Positions 50,504 to 59,375 are shown, numbered from the stretch's first letter. The stretch is DNA of 64,000 nucleotides from Christensenella sp. UBA1385 (GCA_002305755.1 DBQV01000025.1:62371-126370); one strand, 5' to 3'. The notes: a model not told the origin generated them from the sequence alone. A program made the numbers and translations.

Positions 50504-52339
50504 TTGATTCGTACCGATATCCGCAACATCGCCATCATCGCCCACGTGGACCACGGCAAGACCACCCTGGTGGACCAGATGCTCAGGCAGGGCGGCGTGT
50601 TCCGCCAGAACCAGCAGGTGCAGGAGCGCGTGATGGATTCCAACGACCTGGAGCGCGAGCGCGGCATCACGATCCTGGCCAAGAACACCGCCGTACATTA
50701 CGGCGACCTTAAGATCAACATCGTCGATACCCCCGGCCACGCCGATTTTTCCGGCGAGGTGGAGCGCGTGCTCAAGATGGTGGACGGCGTGCTGCTGCTG
50801 GTGGACAGCTTTGAAGGCCCCATGCCGCAGACCCGCTTCGTGCTGAAAAAGGCCCTCGACCTGAAGCTGCCCGTGCTGATGGTGATCAACAAGGTGGACA
50901 GGCCCGACGCCCGCTGCGAGGAAGTGGTGGGCGAGCTGCTGGACCTGCTGATCGACCTGGATGCCGACGCGGACACGCTGGACAGACCCATCCTTTACGT
51001 GAGCGCGCGCAAGGGCACCGCCACGCTGGATATGGAAAGGCCCGGCACCGACCTCAAGCCCCTGTTTGACGCGATCGTCAGGTACATCCCCGCGCCCGAG
51101 GGCGACCCGGACGGCCCGGCGCAGATGCTGATCTCCACCATCGACTACAATGAATACGTGGGCCGCATTGGCGTGGGCCGCATCCAGCGCGGCACCTTCA
51201 CCACGGGCATGACGGCCGTGCGCTGCAACTACCGCAGCGAGGAGGTCAGCGCCCCCTTCCGCGTGACCGAGCTGAGCACCTACACGGGCCTCACGCGCAC
51301 GCCGGCCGAATCCGTCTCCATGGGTGACATCATGGCCCTCAGCGGCCTGCCGGACCTGTCCATCGGCGACACCGTATGCCTGGCGGGCGCGGCGGAGCCC
51401 CTGCCCTTTGTGGCCATCGGCGAGCCGACGGTGAAGATGAGCTTTTCGGTGAACGACAGCCCCTTCGCCGGGCGCGACGGCACCTATGTGACCAGCCGTC
51501 ACCTGCGCGCGCGCCTGTACCGCGAGCTGGAAACGGATGTGAGCCTGCGGGTGACCGACGGCGACACGCCCGATGTGTTTGAAGTGTGCGGCCGCGGCGA
51601 GCTGCACCTGTCCATCCTGATCGAGACCATGCGCCGCCAGGGCTACGAATTTCAGGTATCGCGCCCCGAGGTGCTGTTCCACTACGAAAACGGCCAGAAG
51701 CTGGAGCCCATCGAGCGCCTGCTGTGCGACGTGCCCCAGGCCTACGCGGGCGCGGTGATCGAAAAGATCGGCCGCCGCCGCGGCACGCTGGAGAGCATGG
51801 CAGGCCTTGACCGCGTGCGTCTCAGCTTCCTCGTGCCCAGCCGCGGCCTGTTCGGCTACCGCAGCGAGTTTCTGACCGATACCCGCGGCGAAGGCATCAT
51901 GAGCGCGGTCTTCTCCGGCTACGAGCCCTACCGCGGCGACATCCCCCACCGCAACACCGGCAGCCTGGTCTGCTTTGAGACGGGCGAGGCCACCCAGTAC
52001 GGCCTGTACAACGTGCAGGACAGGGGCAACCTCTTCATCGGCGCGCAGACCCCCGTGTACGCCGGCATGGTCTGCGGCCAGTCCAACCGCCCAGGCGACA
52101 TCGTGGTGAACGTGTGCAAGCAAAAGCACGTTTCCAACGTGCGCAACTCCTCCGCCGCGGAGGACAGCCTGCGCCTGGTCAGCGTGCAGCCCCTGACGCT
52201 GGAAGAGAGCCTGGAGTTCATCGACGACGACGAACTGCTGGAAGTGACCCCCAAAGCCCTGCGCATCCGCAAGCGCGAGCTGCGCCACGACCAGCGCGCC
52301 AAGGAAGAGAGCAGAAGGAAGCAGACGGCGGAGAAGTGA
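50504..52339 (+). CDS. typA: Ribosome-associated translational GTPase TypA/BipA
   Basis: A 611-residue GTPase of the elongation-factor family that acts in 50S assembly and stress or cold adaptation. G1 is AHVDHGKTT near residue 12, G3 DTPGHADF, G4 NKVDRPDAR, and the BipA-specific effector loop RERGITILAKNTAVHYGD is present. The C-terminal domain ends with the family's TPKALRIRKREL. The start is TTG at 50504 with AAAGGAG upstream. Length is standard. It is transcribed through a leader containing a terminator. Confidence 0.97.
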   Translation: MIRTDIRNIAIIAHVDHGKTTLVDQMLRQGGVFRQNQQVQERVMDSNDLERERGITILAKNTAVHYGDLKINIVDTPGHADFSGEVERVLKMVDGVLLLVDSFEGPMPQTRFVLKKALDLKLPVLMVINKVDRPDARCEEVVGELLDLLIDLDADADTLDRPILYVSARKGTATLDMERPGTDLKPLFDAIVRYIPAPEGDPDGPAQMLISTIDYNEYVGRIGVGRIQRGTFTTGMTAVRCNYRSEEVSAPFRVTELSTYTGLTRTPAESVSMGDIMALSGLPDLSIGDTVCLAGAAEPLPFVAIGEPTVKMSFSVNDSPFAGRDGTYVTSRHLRARLYRELETDVSLRVTDGDTPDVFEVCGRGELHLSILIETMRRQGYEFQVSRPEVLFHYENGQKLEPIERLLCDVPQAYAGAVIEKIGRRRGTLESMAGLDRVRLSFLVPSRGLFGYRSEFLTDTRGEGIMSAVFSGYEPYRGDIPHRNTGSLVCFETGEATQYGLYNVQDRGNLFIGAQTPVYAGMVCGQSNRPGDIVVNVCKQKHVSNVRNSSAAEDSLRLVSVQPLTLEESLEFIDDDELLEVTPKALRIRKRELRHDQRAKEESRRKQTAEK

Positions 52340-52353
52340 CGCCGTTTCCCAGG

Positions 52354-52401
52354 CAGATGCCAAGTGGGCTGCCGAACAATCGGCAGCTCACTTGGCATCT
52401 G
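52354..52401. terminator. Long inverted repeat between convergent typA and thuA-like genes
   Basis: Arms of 22 bases (52354-52375 and 52380-52401) with one mismatch and an ACAA loop. It begins 15 bases after the typA stop and ends 5 bases before the convergent gene's stop, so it can serve both directions. A moderate T-rich stretch (TTATTTCTTC) follows on the plus strand. Confidence 0.7.
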
Positions 52402-52405
52402 ATGG

Positions 52406-53182
52406 TTATTTCTTCTGCTCGTGCAGCCCTTGAATGCTTGCGAAGGCCTGCGCCGGGGCAAAATCAATCACCGGCGGCGTATTGCCATAGACAGGCGCAG
52501 GCCCCGGTACTGGGGCAGCCCAGCGTACAGCGTTCACGATCAGCTGCTGGATCAGGGGCATGTGATACACAGGGAAGGCCTCGTGCCCGGGCCGGAGGTA
52601 GAAGATTCGCCCCTTACCCCGGTAAAAACAGCATCCACTGCGGAACACTTCGCCGCCCTCAAACCAGCTGATGAGCACCTGCTCATCGGGCTGTGGGATG
52701 TTGAAGTGCTCCCCGTACATTTCCTCCTGGGGAATGATGATTTTCTCCGGCAGCCCCGCGGCTATGGGATGGGCGGGACTGACCACCCAGAGGATCTCCT
52801 TTTCCCCGTCCTCGCGCCACTTGAGCAGACCGCTGTCGGTGCCGCAGATCCTGCGGAATATTTTGGAGGCATGGCCGGAATGCAGCACGATCAGCCCCAT
52901 TCCCCTCTCGGTAATGTGTCGATGCACCCGCTCCACCGCCTCATCCGATACCTCCGCATGAGCCATGTGGCCCCACCAAATCAGCACATCAGCGGAGGAA
53001 AGCGCCTCCTCGCTCAGTCCGTGTTCCGCCTCGCGCAGGGTGGCGGTTGTAGCCTCAAACCCGGCCTGACGGAGAAAGTTCGCGATGCATCCGTGTATCC
53101 CCTCGGGGTAAATCTTTCGAATATCCTCAAACTGCACCTCGTGTAGATACTCGTTCCATACTAGAACATGAAGCTGTTTCAA
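52406..53182 (-). CDS. ThuA-like domain protein (trehalose utilisation family)
   Basis: A 258-residue class I glutamine-amidotransferase-like fold protein of the ThuA family. Segments include VLVWNEYLHEVQFEDIRKIY, DVLIWWGHMAHAEV, GLIVLHSGHASK and the FYLRPGHEAFPVYH end. ThuA proteins take part in 3-keto-disaccharide metabolism with a Gfo/Idh dehydrogenase partner; here such a partner is encoded directly upstream. Start is TTG at 53182 with AAAGGAGG seven bases before it; an in-frame ORF extension to 53221 lacks a good site. It is the last gene of the LacI-linked operon. Confidence 0.87.
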   Translation of the reverse strand: MKQLHVLVWNEYLHEVQFEDIRKIYPEGIHGCIANFLRQAGFEATTATLREAEHGLSEEALSSADVLIWWGHMAHAEVSDEAVERVHRHITERGMGLIVLHSGHASKIFRRICGTDSGLLKWREDGEKEILWVVSPAHPIAAGLPEKIIIPQEEMYGEHFNIPQPDEQVLISWFEGGEVFRSGCCFYRGKGRIFYLRPGHEAFPVYHMPLIQQLIVNAVRWAAPVPGPAPVYGNTPPVIDFAPAQAFASIQGLHEQKK

Positions 53183-53205
53183 ACTGAGCCCTCCTTTTCC
53201 CTGCC

Positions 53206-54273
53206 TCAGACCTTTTCCCACTGTCCGCTTGCAGCGGATCGCAGCACCGCCTCCACAGCGCGCTGGTTGACAAGCCCATCCTCCACCGTAGCGGAAAGCC
53301 CATCGCCCCGGCCCAGCAAGATATCGGCAAAACTCTGCGTCTGATCGGCACGGTATTCATCCGGTATTCTCAGTTCCACATAGGTATTGCCGCGACGCAT
53401 GGCCTCCCCCTGGCACAGGCTGAGGGTATCCTGATCCGGTCTGGCATCCAACTCGTAGATCAGGGATCCCTTGCTGCCGTAGATCTCCATGCGCTGGTAG
53501 TTGCCCCGGCCATAAGCGAAACGGGTGATCTCAAACACTGCAGACAGGCCGCCTTCCATGCACGCCAAAGCGTTGGAAAAGTCGTCCACATCCACTGGGC
53601 CGAGACCGCTGCCGTCGAGCTTAACCCGCTCATGGACAAAAGTGCCGTTATGGCCGATCAGTTTTTCATAGCCGCGCCCCGTCACAAAGCTCACAAGATC
53701 GAGCCCATGGCTGCCAAGATCTCCCAGCGCGCCGGACCCCGTGCGCTCGCCGATAAAACGCCACAAGAGCGGCGTCTGAAACACCGGCAGTCCCCAGGCC
53801 TGAAAGTAGCGAAGGTTCACATGGTAGAGCTCTCCCAACTCGCCGCTGCGCACCAGCGCCCTGGCGTATCGGGCAGCCGCCTTGAAGCGGTAGGAAAAGC
53901 ACACCATGTTGGCAAGGCTGCGTCCACGCGTCTCCTTTGCCAGCCGCTCGGCCTGCTGTACGTTCATGGCCAGAGGCTTTTCAACGCTGAATGGAAGACC
54001 TGCCCCAGCCGCCTGAAGGGCAATGGGAATATGCACATCGTTAGGGGTGCAGATATCCAGAGCGTCTACCCCGGCGAGCGCGATCAGCTCCTCGCTGTTG
54101 CGGTAGCAGCGTTCCATGGGGATACCGTATTCCTGAGAGGCTGACTTGAGGGCCGCTGCGTCCGTATCGCAAAGCGCCGAGAGCTCCAGATCAGGGCTGC
54201 GCAGGATGCCGGGGATGTGCGCCCAGCGCGCGATGGCGCCGACACCGATCAGACCGATTTTTTTCGCGGGCAT
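53206..54273 (-). CDS. Gfo/Idh/MocA family oxidoreductase
   Basis: A 355-residue NAD(P)-dependent sugar dehydrogenase. Residues 1-120 form the Rossmann domain (KIGLIGVGAIARWAHIPGIL, then DICTPNDVHIPIALQAAGAG), with the catalytic lysine in FSVEKPLAMNV. The second domain has the GDLGSHGLDLVSFV active-site strand. Together with the adjacent ThuA-like protein it resembles ThuB, which oxidises disaccharides to 3-keto forms; this is inference from gene pairing. It lies 23 bases before the ThuA-like gene. Confidence 0.9.
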   Translation of the reverse strand: MPAKKIGLIGVGAIARWAHIPGILRSPDLELSALCDTDAAALKSASQEYGIPMERCYRNSEELIALAGVDALDICTPNDVHIPIALQAAGAGLPFSVEKPLAMNVQQAERLAKETRGRSLANMVCFSYRFKAAARYARALVRSGELGELYHVNLRYFQAWGLPVFQTPLLWRFIGERTGSGALGDLGSHGLDLVSFVTGRGYEKLIGHNGTFVHERVKLDGSGLGPVDVDDFSNALACMEGGLSAVFEITRFAYGRGNYQRMEIYGSKGSLIYELDARPDQDTLSLCQGEAMRRGNTYVELRIPDEYRADQTQSFADILLGRGDGLSATVEDGLVNQRAVEAVLRSAASGQWEKV

Positions 54274-54320
54274 GCTTGTTGCTCCTTTGCTGCATTGTTT
54301 GTCACCGTTCCGTAAAAGGC

Positions 54321-54344
54321 GGGCAAGGGCTTGTGCCCTTGCCC
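54321..54344 (-). terminator. Intercistronic hairpin after the solute-binding protein gene
   Basis: Perfect 10-bp stem GGGCAAGGGC / GCCCTTGCCC with a TTGT loop in the gap between the binding-protein and Gfo/Idh genes. No clear U-tract follows on the minus strand. Confidence 0.6.
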
Positions 54345-54367
54345 GAGTATTTCCGATAGTAAGCGTA

Positions 54368-55909
54368 TTACTTCATTCTTTCAAGCGCTGTCAGCTTAAT
54401 TTCAAGGTATCTGTCGCTGCCCATGCGCTTCATCTGGTCAATGTAGGCGTCCCACTCCTCGTCGATGCCGCCGGAGGTGATCCACTTGGCGCGCATCTGG
54501 CGGGCGTAGTCGTTGATATCACGGTAGAGGGAGGCGATCTCAATGGTTTCTTCCTCTGTATGGATCACATCCGGGAAGGGGTCGATAACAAAGTCCTCGC
54601 CCAGCTTGGAAGTCACCAACTTCAGGCCGTCGCCGGATTCCGGGTTCAGGATCAGCTTGTCGCTGAAGCCCGGCTCCACATATTTGGGGCCGAAATCGCG
54701 CAGGCTCTGATCCCAGTACCAGGCGTCAGCACTGGTGCCCTCCGGTGGGTTGTTCAGCGCGTAGGTGCCATCGGCATTTTTGGTGATTACGGTGCCTATG
54801 GCGCCCCAGAAATTCTGGATGCTCGCCTCGCTGTTATAGAACTCATCCACCCAGCGCAGGGCCAGAGCCGGATCCTTGCACGCCGTGGTGATGGCCACTT
54901 CGTTCCTCTGGATGCTGTTCACGCCGTTGTGGTCGCCATAGGCATAAGCCTTGCCGTCCGGCCCGGCGATGGGGGCGATGGCAATATACTGGCTGCTCCA
55001 CTTGCCAAATTCAGCGTCGTGGCTCCAGGAGTAGTACATGCCAACCAGCGGCACGTCGTTGTTTTGCATCTTGCCGCGACGCATTTGCTCATCCTGCGTG
55101 AAGGATTCGGGGTCAATGATGCCTGCCGCGTACAGCTCGTGCAGCCATTTGATGCCGGCCTTGTAGTTTTCAGTCATGGGATAGTAAACAAACTGGCCGT
55201 CAATGCTGGTGATGCCATTGCCCTTGTAATCGGAGATCTGGAAGGGGTTGAGAAAGTCGGCATGATAATCCTTGTCAAAGCTGATGGGGAACTCGTCGTT
55301 CGGGTCGCCGTTTCCGTTGGCGTCCTGCTCCTTGAAGGCGGTCAGCACCTGGGTCAGCTCATCCAGCGTGGTGGGCACGGCCAGACCAAGGTTATCCAGC
55401 CACTGCTTGTTGATAATTGGCTGATTGCAGGTAATGGGCCGCGCGGGAAGGTTCTTGGCCAGCGTATAGATGTGCCCGTCGGGATAGGTGGTCAGTGTTT
55501 TAAAGGCCTCGTAGCTGGCCATGGCGGCCTGATAGTTGGGCATGTTTTCCGCGATCAGGTCTTCCAGCGGCAAAAAGTATTCAAGGTTGTTCATGATGTC
55601 GGTATCGTTGAAGGTACCGCTGCCGAATACGATGTCAGGCAACTCGCCGCCGGCCAGCAGAATGTTCTTCTGCTCCTCCCAGTCGGTGCTGGAGACGACT
55701 TGCCAGTTGATCTTCACATTGGTGCGCGCCTCCAGATCGATCAGCCACTGGTTTTGTTTGAAGCTGTCGCCCATGTCGCCCCAGCGCATGGTGAGCACTG
55801 TAAACTCAACGGGCTCCTGTGTCAGCGGCGCTTCGCACAGCGCCTCTGCTGAGGGGGCCAGCATCGCTGCCAGCAGAAGAAAGCTTACCAGATACTTCAG
55901 TTTTTTCAT
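54368..55909 (-). CDS. Extracellular solute-binding protein (LipO/CUT1-type)
   Basis: A 513-residue exported binding protein of the long CUT1 group found with LplB and LplC permeases. A signal peptide (KKLKYLVSFLLLAAMLAPSA) is followed by mature sequence FTVLTMRWGDMGDSFKQNQW. A cysteine near residue 25 might be lipidated, but no classical lipobox is seen. Start ATG 55909 is preferred to GTG at 55921, which overlaps GAAGGAG. These systems usually import oligosaccharides; the ligand is not predictable. Confidence 0.9.
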   Translation of the reverse strand: MKKLKYLVSFLLLAAMLAPSAEALCEAPLTQEPVEFTVLTMRWGDMGDSFKQNQWLIDLEARTNVKINWQVVSSTDWEEQKNILLAGGELPDIVFGSGTFNDTDIMNNLEYFLPLEDLIAENMPNYQAAMASYEAFKTLTTYPDGHIYTLAKNLPARPITCNQPIINKQWLDNLGLAVPTTLDELTQVLTAFKEQDANGNGDPNDEFPISFDKDYHADFLNPFQISDYKGNGITSIDGQFVYYPMTENYKAGIKWLHELYAAGIIDPESFTQDEQMRRGKMQNNDVPLVGMYYSWSHDAEFGKWSSQYIAIAPIAGPDGKAYAYGDHNGVNSIQRNEVAITTACKDPALALRWVDEFYNSEASIQNFWGAIGTVITKNADGTYALNNPPEGTSADAWYWDQSLRDFGPKYVEPGFSDKLILNPESGDGLKLVTSKLGEDFVIDPFPDVIHTEEETIEIASLYRDINDYARQMRAKWITSGGIDEEWDAYIDQMKRMGSDRYLEIKLTALERMK

Positions 55910-55969
55910 GATATGAACCACTCCTTCTGTAATATTACTTGCGCGGCCCGGCCGCGCGTGTTCCCGATC

Positions 55970-56878
55970 TCATCCCTTTACGGCGCCGATCATCACGCCC
56001 TGGTTGAAATACTTTTGCACAAAGGGATAAAAGCACATGATGGGCAAGGTGGAAACGATGATGGAGCTGTAACGGATCAGCGCTGCCTTGCGCAGGGCGA
56101 TCTGCACATGCTCGCCCGTTCCCATGGCGGACTGCATCTGGTTGGTTACCAAAATGTTGCGCAGGATGATCTGCAAGGGCATCAGTTGATCATCACGCAG
56201 ATAGATCAGGGCATTGAAATAGGAGTTCCAGTGTCCGACGGCAATCCAAAGTGCCAGCACCGAAAGGATTGCCTTGGAAAGCGGCAGCACAATGGTGAAA
56301 AAAAAGCGCAGATTGCCGCAGCCGTCGATCTGAGCCGCATCCCACAGATCAGGAGGGATGTTGCTTTCAAAAAAAGTACGAGCCACAATGACGTTATAGC
56401 TGGAGACAGCGAAGGGAACGATCATCACCCAGAAGTTGTTGTACAGCCCAAACTGCTTCACCGTCATAAAGATGGGGATAAGTCCGCCCGAAAAAAACAT
56501 GGGGATAACAAACAGCACCATAAGGGGGCCGCGCAGCACCAGATCCTTTCGGGAGAGGGCGTACGCAGCGGCAACGTTGACAAGCAGGCCAAAGGCCGTC
56601 CCAAGCATAGTGTAGATCAGGGTATTGCGGTAGCCGATCCAGAGCTTTTCATGCTCCAGCAACGCCTGATAACCTTCCATGGTGAAGCCGACCGGCCGCA
56701 GCCAGACCTTGCCGGTGCTGACCGCAGAAGGATCGCTGAAAGAGGAAATGATAATAAAATATAAAGGGTAAAGTATTATTACGAGCAGCAGAGCGGCAAA
56801 CAGATAGTTCACCGTATCAAACAGCCGGTCAGAACCCCTGCTGCGGATGCGTGTCTGGAGTTTTCCCCAAATAGTCAT
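55970..56878 (-). CDS. Carbohydrate ABC transporter permease, LplC-like
   Basis: A 302-residue permease with six spans (for example YLFAALLLVIILYPLYFIII). The EAA loop, here IPPDLWDAAQIDGCGNLRFF, and the C-terminal MIGAVKG end are characteristic of LplC/YtcP proteins. It lies 15 bases after the LplB-like gene and 60 before the binding protein. Works with the LplB-like subunit and a shared ATPase not found here. Confidence 0.92.
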   Translation of the reverse strand: MTIWGKLQTRIRSRGSDRLFDTVNYLFAALLLVIILYPLYFIIISSFSDPSAVSTGKVWLRPVGFTMEGYQALLEHEKLWIGYRNTLIYTMLGTAFGLLVNVAAAYALSRKDLVLRGPLMVLFVIPMFFSGGLIPIFMTVKQFGLYNNFWVMIVPFAVSSYNVIVARTFFESNIPPDLWDAAQIDGCGNLRFFFTIVLPLSKAILSVLALWIAVGHWNSYFNALIYLRDDQLMPLQIILRNILVTNQMQSAMGTGEHVQIALRKAALIRYSSIIVSTLPIMCFYPFVQKYFNQGVMIGAVKG

Positions 56879-56893
56879 CGCTTTCCCTCCTTA

Positions 56894-57844
56894 TCAGAAC
56901 AATCCGGAATCATTAATTCGCCGGGTCATTAAATTGACAAGCAGAAGCAGTGCCAGGTTGATCGAGGTGTTGAACAGGTTGATGGCGGTGGAATAGTTGT
57001 ACTGGGCGCTGATAATGCCAATTTTATAGGTGTAGGTGGAGATAATCTCGCTGGTGGAGGCGTTGAGGTTGTTCTGCATCAGGTAGACCTTTTCAAAGCC
57101 TACATTCATGATGTTGCCCGCTCGCAGTACCAGCAGGATGGCGGCTGTCGGCAGCAAAAGAGGAAGATCAATGTGCCGGATGCGCTGCAGGCGGCTGGCC
57201 CCGTCTACGGTGGCGGCTTCATACAACGTGGGATCAATGGAAGACAGGGCAGCCAGATAGATGATGCTGTCCCAGCCTGCGTGCTGCCAGATATCCGTCC
57301 ACACATAGATATGCGAAAAGGCCGAGGCGTTGCCCATCAGATTGGGTGCTTCCGCTCCAAACAGCCGGTAAGCCTGCCCGATCAGTCCCGAGCCGGGGGA
57401 GAGAAAAATCATGATCAGCCCCACCATGACCACAGTGGAGATAAAATGCGGCAGATAAGTTACGGTCTGAAACAATCGTTTGAAGCGCTGCGCACGCATC
57501 TGGTTAACGGCCAGCGCCAGCAAGATGGGCAGTGGAAAGCCTGCCAGCAGGCTATACAAGCTAAGGCGCAGCGTGTTGCGCACCGTGTTTTCAAACTGAA
57601 ATGAATTAAAAAACTTAGTAAAATTGGCATACCACGGATCCATCCAGGGGCTGCCCAGAATCCCTAGAGAATTGCGGTAGTTTTTAAAAGCGATGATGAC
57701 GCCGTACATCGGCTTGTAGGCAAACAACAACAGCAGCACAAGGGCGGGTGCCAGCAACAGATACAGCCCGGCGTTTTTTGAAATGCTGTGCCAAACACTT
57801 CGCGACCTTTGCCCCGGGGATCGATCCGACAGGCTGTTGGACAT
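56894..57844 (-). CDS. Sugar ABC transporter permease, LplB-like
   Basis: A 316-residue permease. It has LYLLLAPALVLLLLFAYKPM as the first span, the LplB-typical YGVIIAFKNYRNSLGILGSP loop, and the EAA loop YEAATVDGASRLQRIRHIDL. Start ATG 57844 has GGAGG seven bases upstream; an in-frame 57883 would fall inside the operator region. It is the first gene of the operon controlled by the LacI-type operator at 57863-57876. Confidence 0.92.
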   Translation of the reverse strand: MSNSLSDRSPGQRSRSVWHSISKNAGLYLLLAPALVLLLLFAYKPMYGVIIAFKNYRNSLGILGSPWMDPWYANFTKFFNSFQFENTVRNTLRLSLYSLLAGFPLPILLALAVNQMRAQRFKRLFQTVTYLPHFISTVVMVGLIMIFLSPGSGLIGQAYRLFGAEAPNLMGNASAFSHIYVWTDIWQHAGWDSIIYLAALSSIDPTLYEAATVDGASRLQRIRHIDLPLLLPTAAILLVLRAGNIMNVGFEKVYLMQNNLNASTSEIISTYTYKIGIISAQYNYSTAINLFNTSINLALLLLVNLMTRRINDSGLF

Positions 57845-57862
57845 CCGATCGCCTCCACTAAA

Positions 57863-57876
57863 TGTTATCGTTAACA
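57863..57876. promoter_or_regulatory. LacI-type operator 1
   Basis: TGTTATCGTTAACA, a near-palindrome with the central CG typical of LacI family sites, directly downstream of the -10 box of the transporter promoter, where binding would block transcription. The same core recurs at 57982-57995. Confidence 0.75.
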
Positions 57877-57883
57877 TATTCAA

Positions 57884-57912
57884 AAAATATCACATAAATA
57901 CCATATTGTCAA
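57884..57912 (-). promoter_or_regulatory. Sigma-A promoter of the LplB-thuA operon
   Basis: Minus strand TTGACA (57907-57912) and TATTTT (57884-57889) with a 17-base spacer. The operator at 57863-57876 covers the expected transcription start. Confidence 0.75.
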
Positions 57913-57951
57913 TGTGTTTTTGATAGGTTTTTTGAAATATGCTTATTTTTA

Positions 57952-57981
57952 TTGTGTATTCGGACATTCTTGTGTTAAAAT
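57952..57981 (+). promoter_or_regulatory. Promoter of the LacI family regulator gene
   Basis: TTGTGT (57952-57957) and TAAAAT (57976-57981), 18-base spacer, with an upstream TG (extended -10). Operator 2 follows immediately. Confidence 0.55.
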
Positions 57982-57995
57982 GGTTATCGTTAACA
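57982..57995. promoter_or_regulatory. LacI-type operator 2
   Basis: GGTTATCGTTAACA shares 13 of 14 bases with operator 1 and lies just after the -10 box of the regulator gene. Centres of the two sites are 119 bp apart, so looping or simple autorepression are both possible. Confidence 0.72.
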
Positions 57996-58026
57996 CAAGA
58001 CTCAGACAATCGACGAGGAGGCTGAG

Positions 58027-59022
58027 ATGATTACCCAGAAAGACATCGCCCGGGAAGCAGGGGTAAGCGTCATGACTGTGTCCAGAGTGGTCAATGGGCA
58101 GTATAAAAAAGTATCCCGGGAAAATATTGAAAAGATCCAGAGTATCATCAGTCGATACGGCTATGTGCCCAACCTGTCAGCGCGCAGCCTGTCTTCCAAA
58201 TCGTCCGGCATCGTTGTATTGATTATCCGCGGCAAGGGCAATCGCCTGATGGACCCCTATAACGGCGCCATCGTCGGCTACATGTCCCAGTTTTTGCAGG
58301 AGGCAGGGTACAGCACCATGGTTTATACGGTGCTCGATTACAGAGATGTGACGCGCAGACTTCGCACCTGGAACGCGCAGGGGGCCATTTTTTTCGGCAT
58401 GTTTGATAATGAAATCGAGCAGATCCGCGAGGAAAACAAGATACCACTGGTGTTCAACGATTCTTACAGCACGCTGCGCCAGGTGACCAACATCGGCATA
58501 GATGATTTTAAGGGCGGGCAATTGGCCGCCCGCTACCTGATCGGCATGGGACATCGCCTGGTCGGCTTCTGCGGGACCTCGCTGAGCGACAACGGCGTAG
58601 ACAGGCAGCGTTTTCTCGGATTTTCATCCGTGCTTAAGGAGGCGGGCTGCCCGCTGAGTGAAGAGAGCGTTTTCGATGCAGACCTTGAGAGTCTGCCCCC
58701 GCCTGACGCCTATGCTGACGGCAGGCAGCCTACAGCCCTGTTCATCACCTCTGATCTGAAGGCCATTGAGTTTTCCCTGCGCATGAGGAGTCAGGGTCTG
58801 CACGTACCTCAGGATTGTTCCCTGATTGGCTTTGACGACCTGCCCATCGCTGGCTTCACCACCCCTCCGCTCACGACGATTCGGCAAGATATCCGCCAGA
58901 AGGCACGCTACACAGTCGATACCCTGCTGAACCATATGGCGGATTCTTCCCGTCCCTCTGAGCGCATAGTGCTGGATGTCAGCCTCGTTGTGCGCGGCAG
59001 CGTGGCGGATCTGCGCACATAG
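58027..59022 (+). CDS. LacI family transcriptional regulator
   Basis: A 331-residue repressor. Residues 1-50 are the LacI DNA-binding domain (TQKDIAREAGVSVMTVSRVV, then SRYGYVPNLSARSL). Residues 60-325 are a sugar-binding core (IVVLIIRGKGNR ... LIGFDDLPIAGFTTPPLTTI). It is divergent from the transporter operon and has a matching operator in front of each promoter, so it should control both, with release by a sugar imported by the system. GAGGAGG precedes the ATG. Confidence 0.93.
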   Translation: MITQKDIAREAGVSVMTVSRVVNGQYKKVSRENIEKIQSIISRYGYVPNLSARSLSSKSSGIVVLIIRGKGNRLMDPYNGAIVGYMSQFLQEAGYSTMVYTVLDYRDVTRRLRTWNAQGAIFFGMFDNEIEQIREENKIPLVFNDSYSTLRQVTNIGIDDFKGGQLAARYLIGMGHRLVGFCGTSLSDNGVDRQRFLGFSSVLKEAGCPLSEESVFDADLESLPPPDAYADGRQPTALFITSDLKAIEFSLRMRSQGLHVPQDCSLIGFDDLPIAGFTTPPLTTIRQDIRQKARYTVDTLLNHMADSSRPSERIVLDVSLVVRGSVADLRT

Positions 59023-59052
59023 CGATTCCTTCTTCTTTCGTTTGACCCCTCC

Positions 59053-59093
59053 CCCTCCTTCTGCAGCACTGAACTCAGTTTCTGCAAGGAGGG
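59053..59093 (+). promoter_or_regulatory. Hairpin that can hide the tldD ribosome binding site
   Basis: CCCTCCTT (59053-59060) is perfectly complementary to AAGGAGGG (59086-59093), which is the ribosome binding site of the tldD fragment. Inner pairs GCAG/CTGC and ACTGA/TCAGT extend the stem. It could also act in ending the lacI transcript, though no U-tract follows. Confidence 0.5.
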
Positions 59094-59100
59094 ATCATCA

Positions 59101-59375
59101 TTGCTTGAAGATATTGTCAGCCAATACAAGGGCGGCTTTGCGCCCGGCGCCAGCACGGAGCTGCGCGCGCAGCGCAACCTGACCCGCAGGCTCGCCCTGA
59201 TCTCGGGCAGCCTGACCACCAACCAGCGCACCAGCGTGGGCGGTATCGGCGCGCGCGTGTATAAGGACGGGGTGTACGGTTTCGCCTCGGCAGCGGAGCT
59301 GACGGGCGAAGCGGCGGGCAAGGTGCTTGAAAGCGCCACGGCCAACGCCGAGCTGCTGGCCCGCTACGCAGGGCG
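59101..59375 (+). pseudogene. tldD: 5' fragment of a TldD/PmbA family metalloprotease gene
   Basis: The first 90 codons of a TldD-like protein (LEDIVSQYKGGFAPGASTEL, then LALISGSLTTNQRTSVGGIG and ARVYKDGVYGFASAAE). Complete members have about 450-480 residues. Homology stops near 59375, where the sequence changes to the reverse complement of a different gene; the frame then runs on to a meaningless stop at 59592. Start is TTG with AAGGAGG eight bases before it. The catalytic HExxxH region is missing, so the product cannot be an active protease. Confidence 0.75.
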
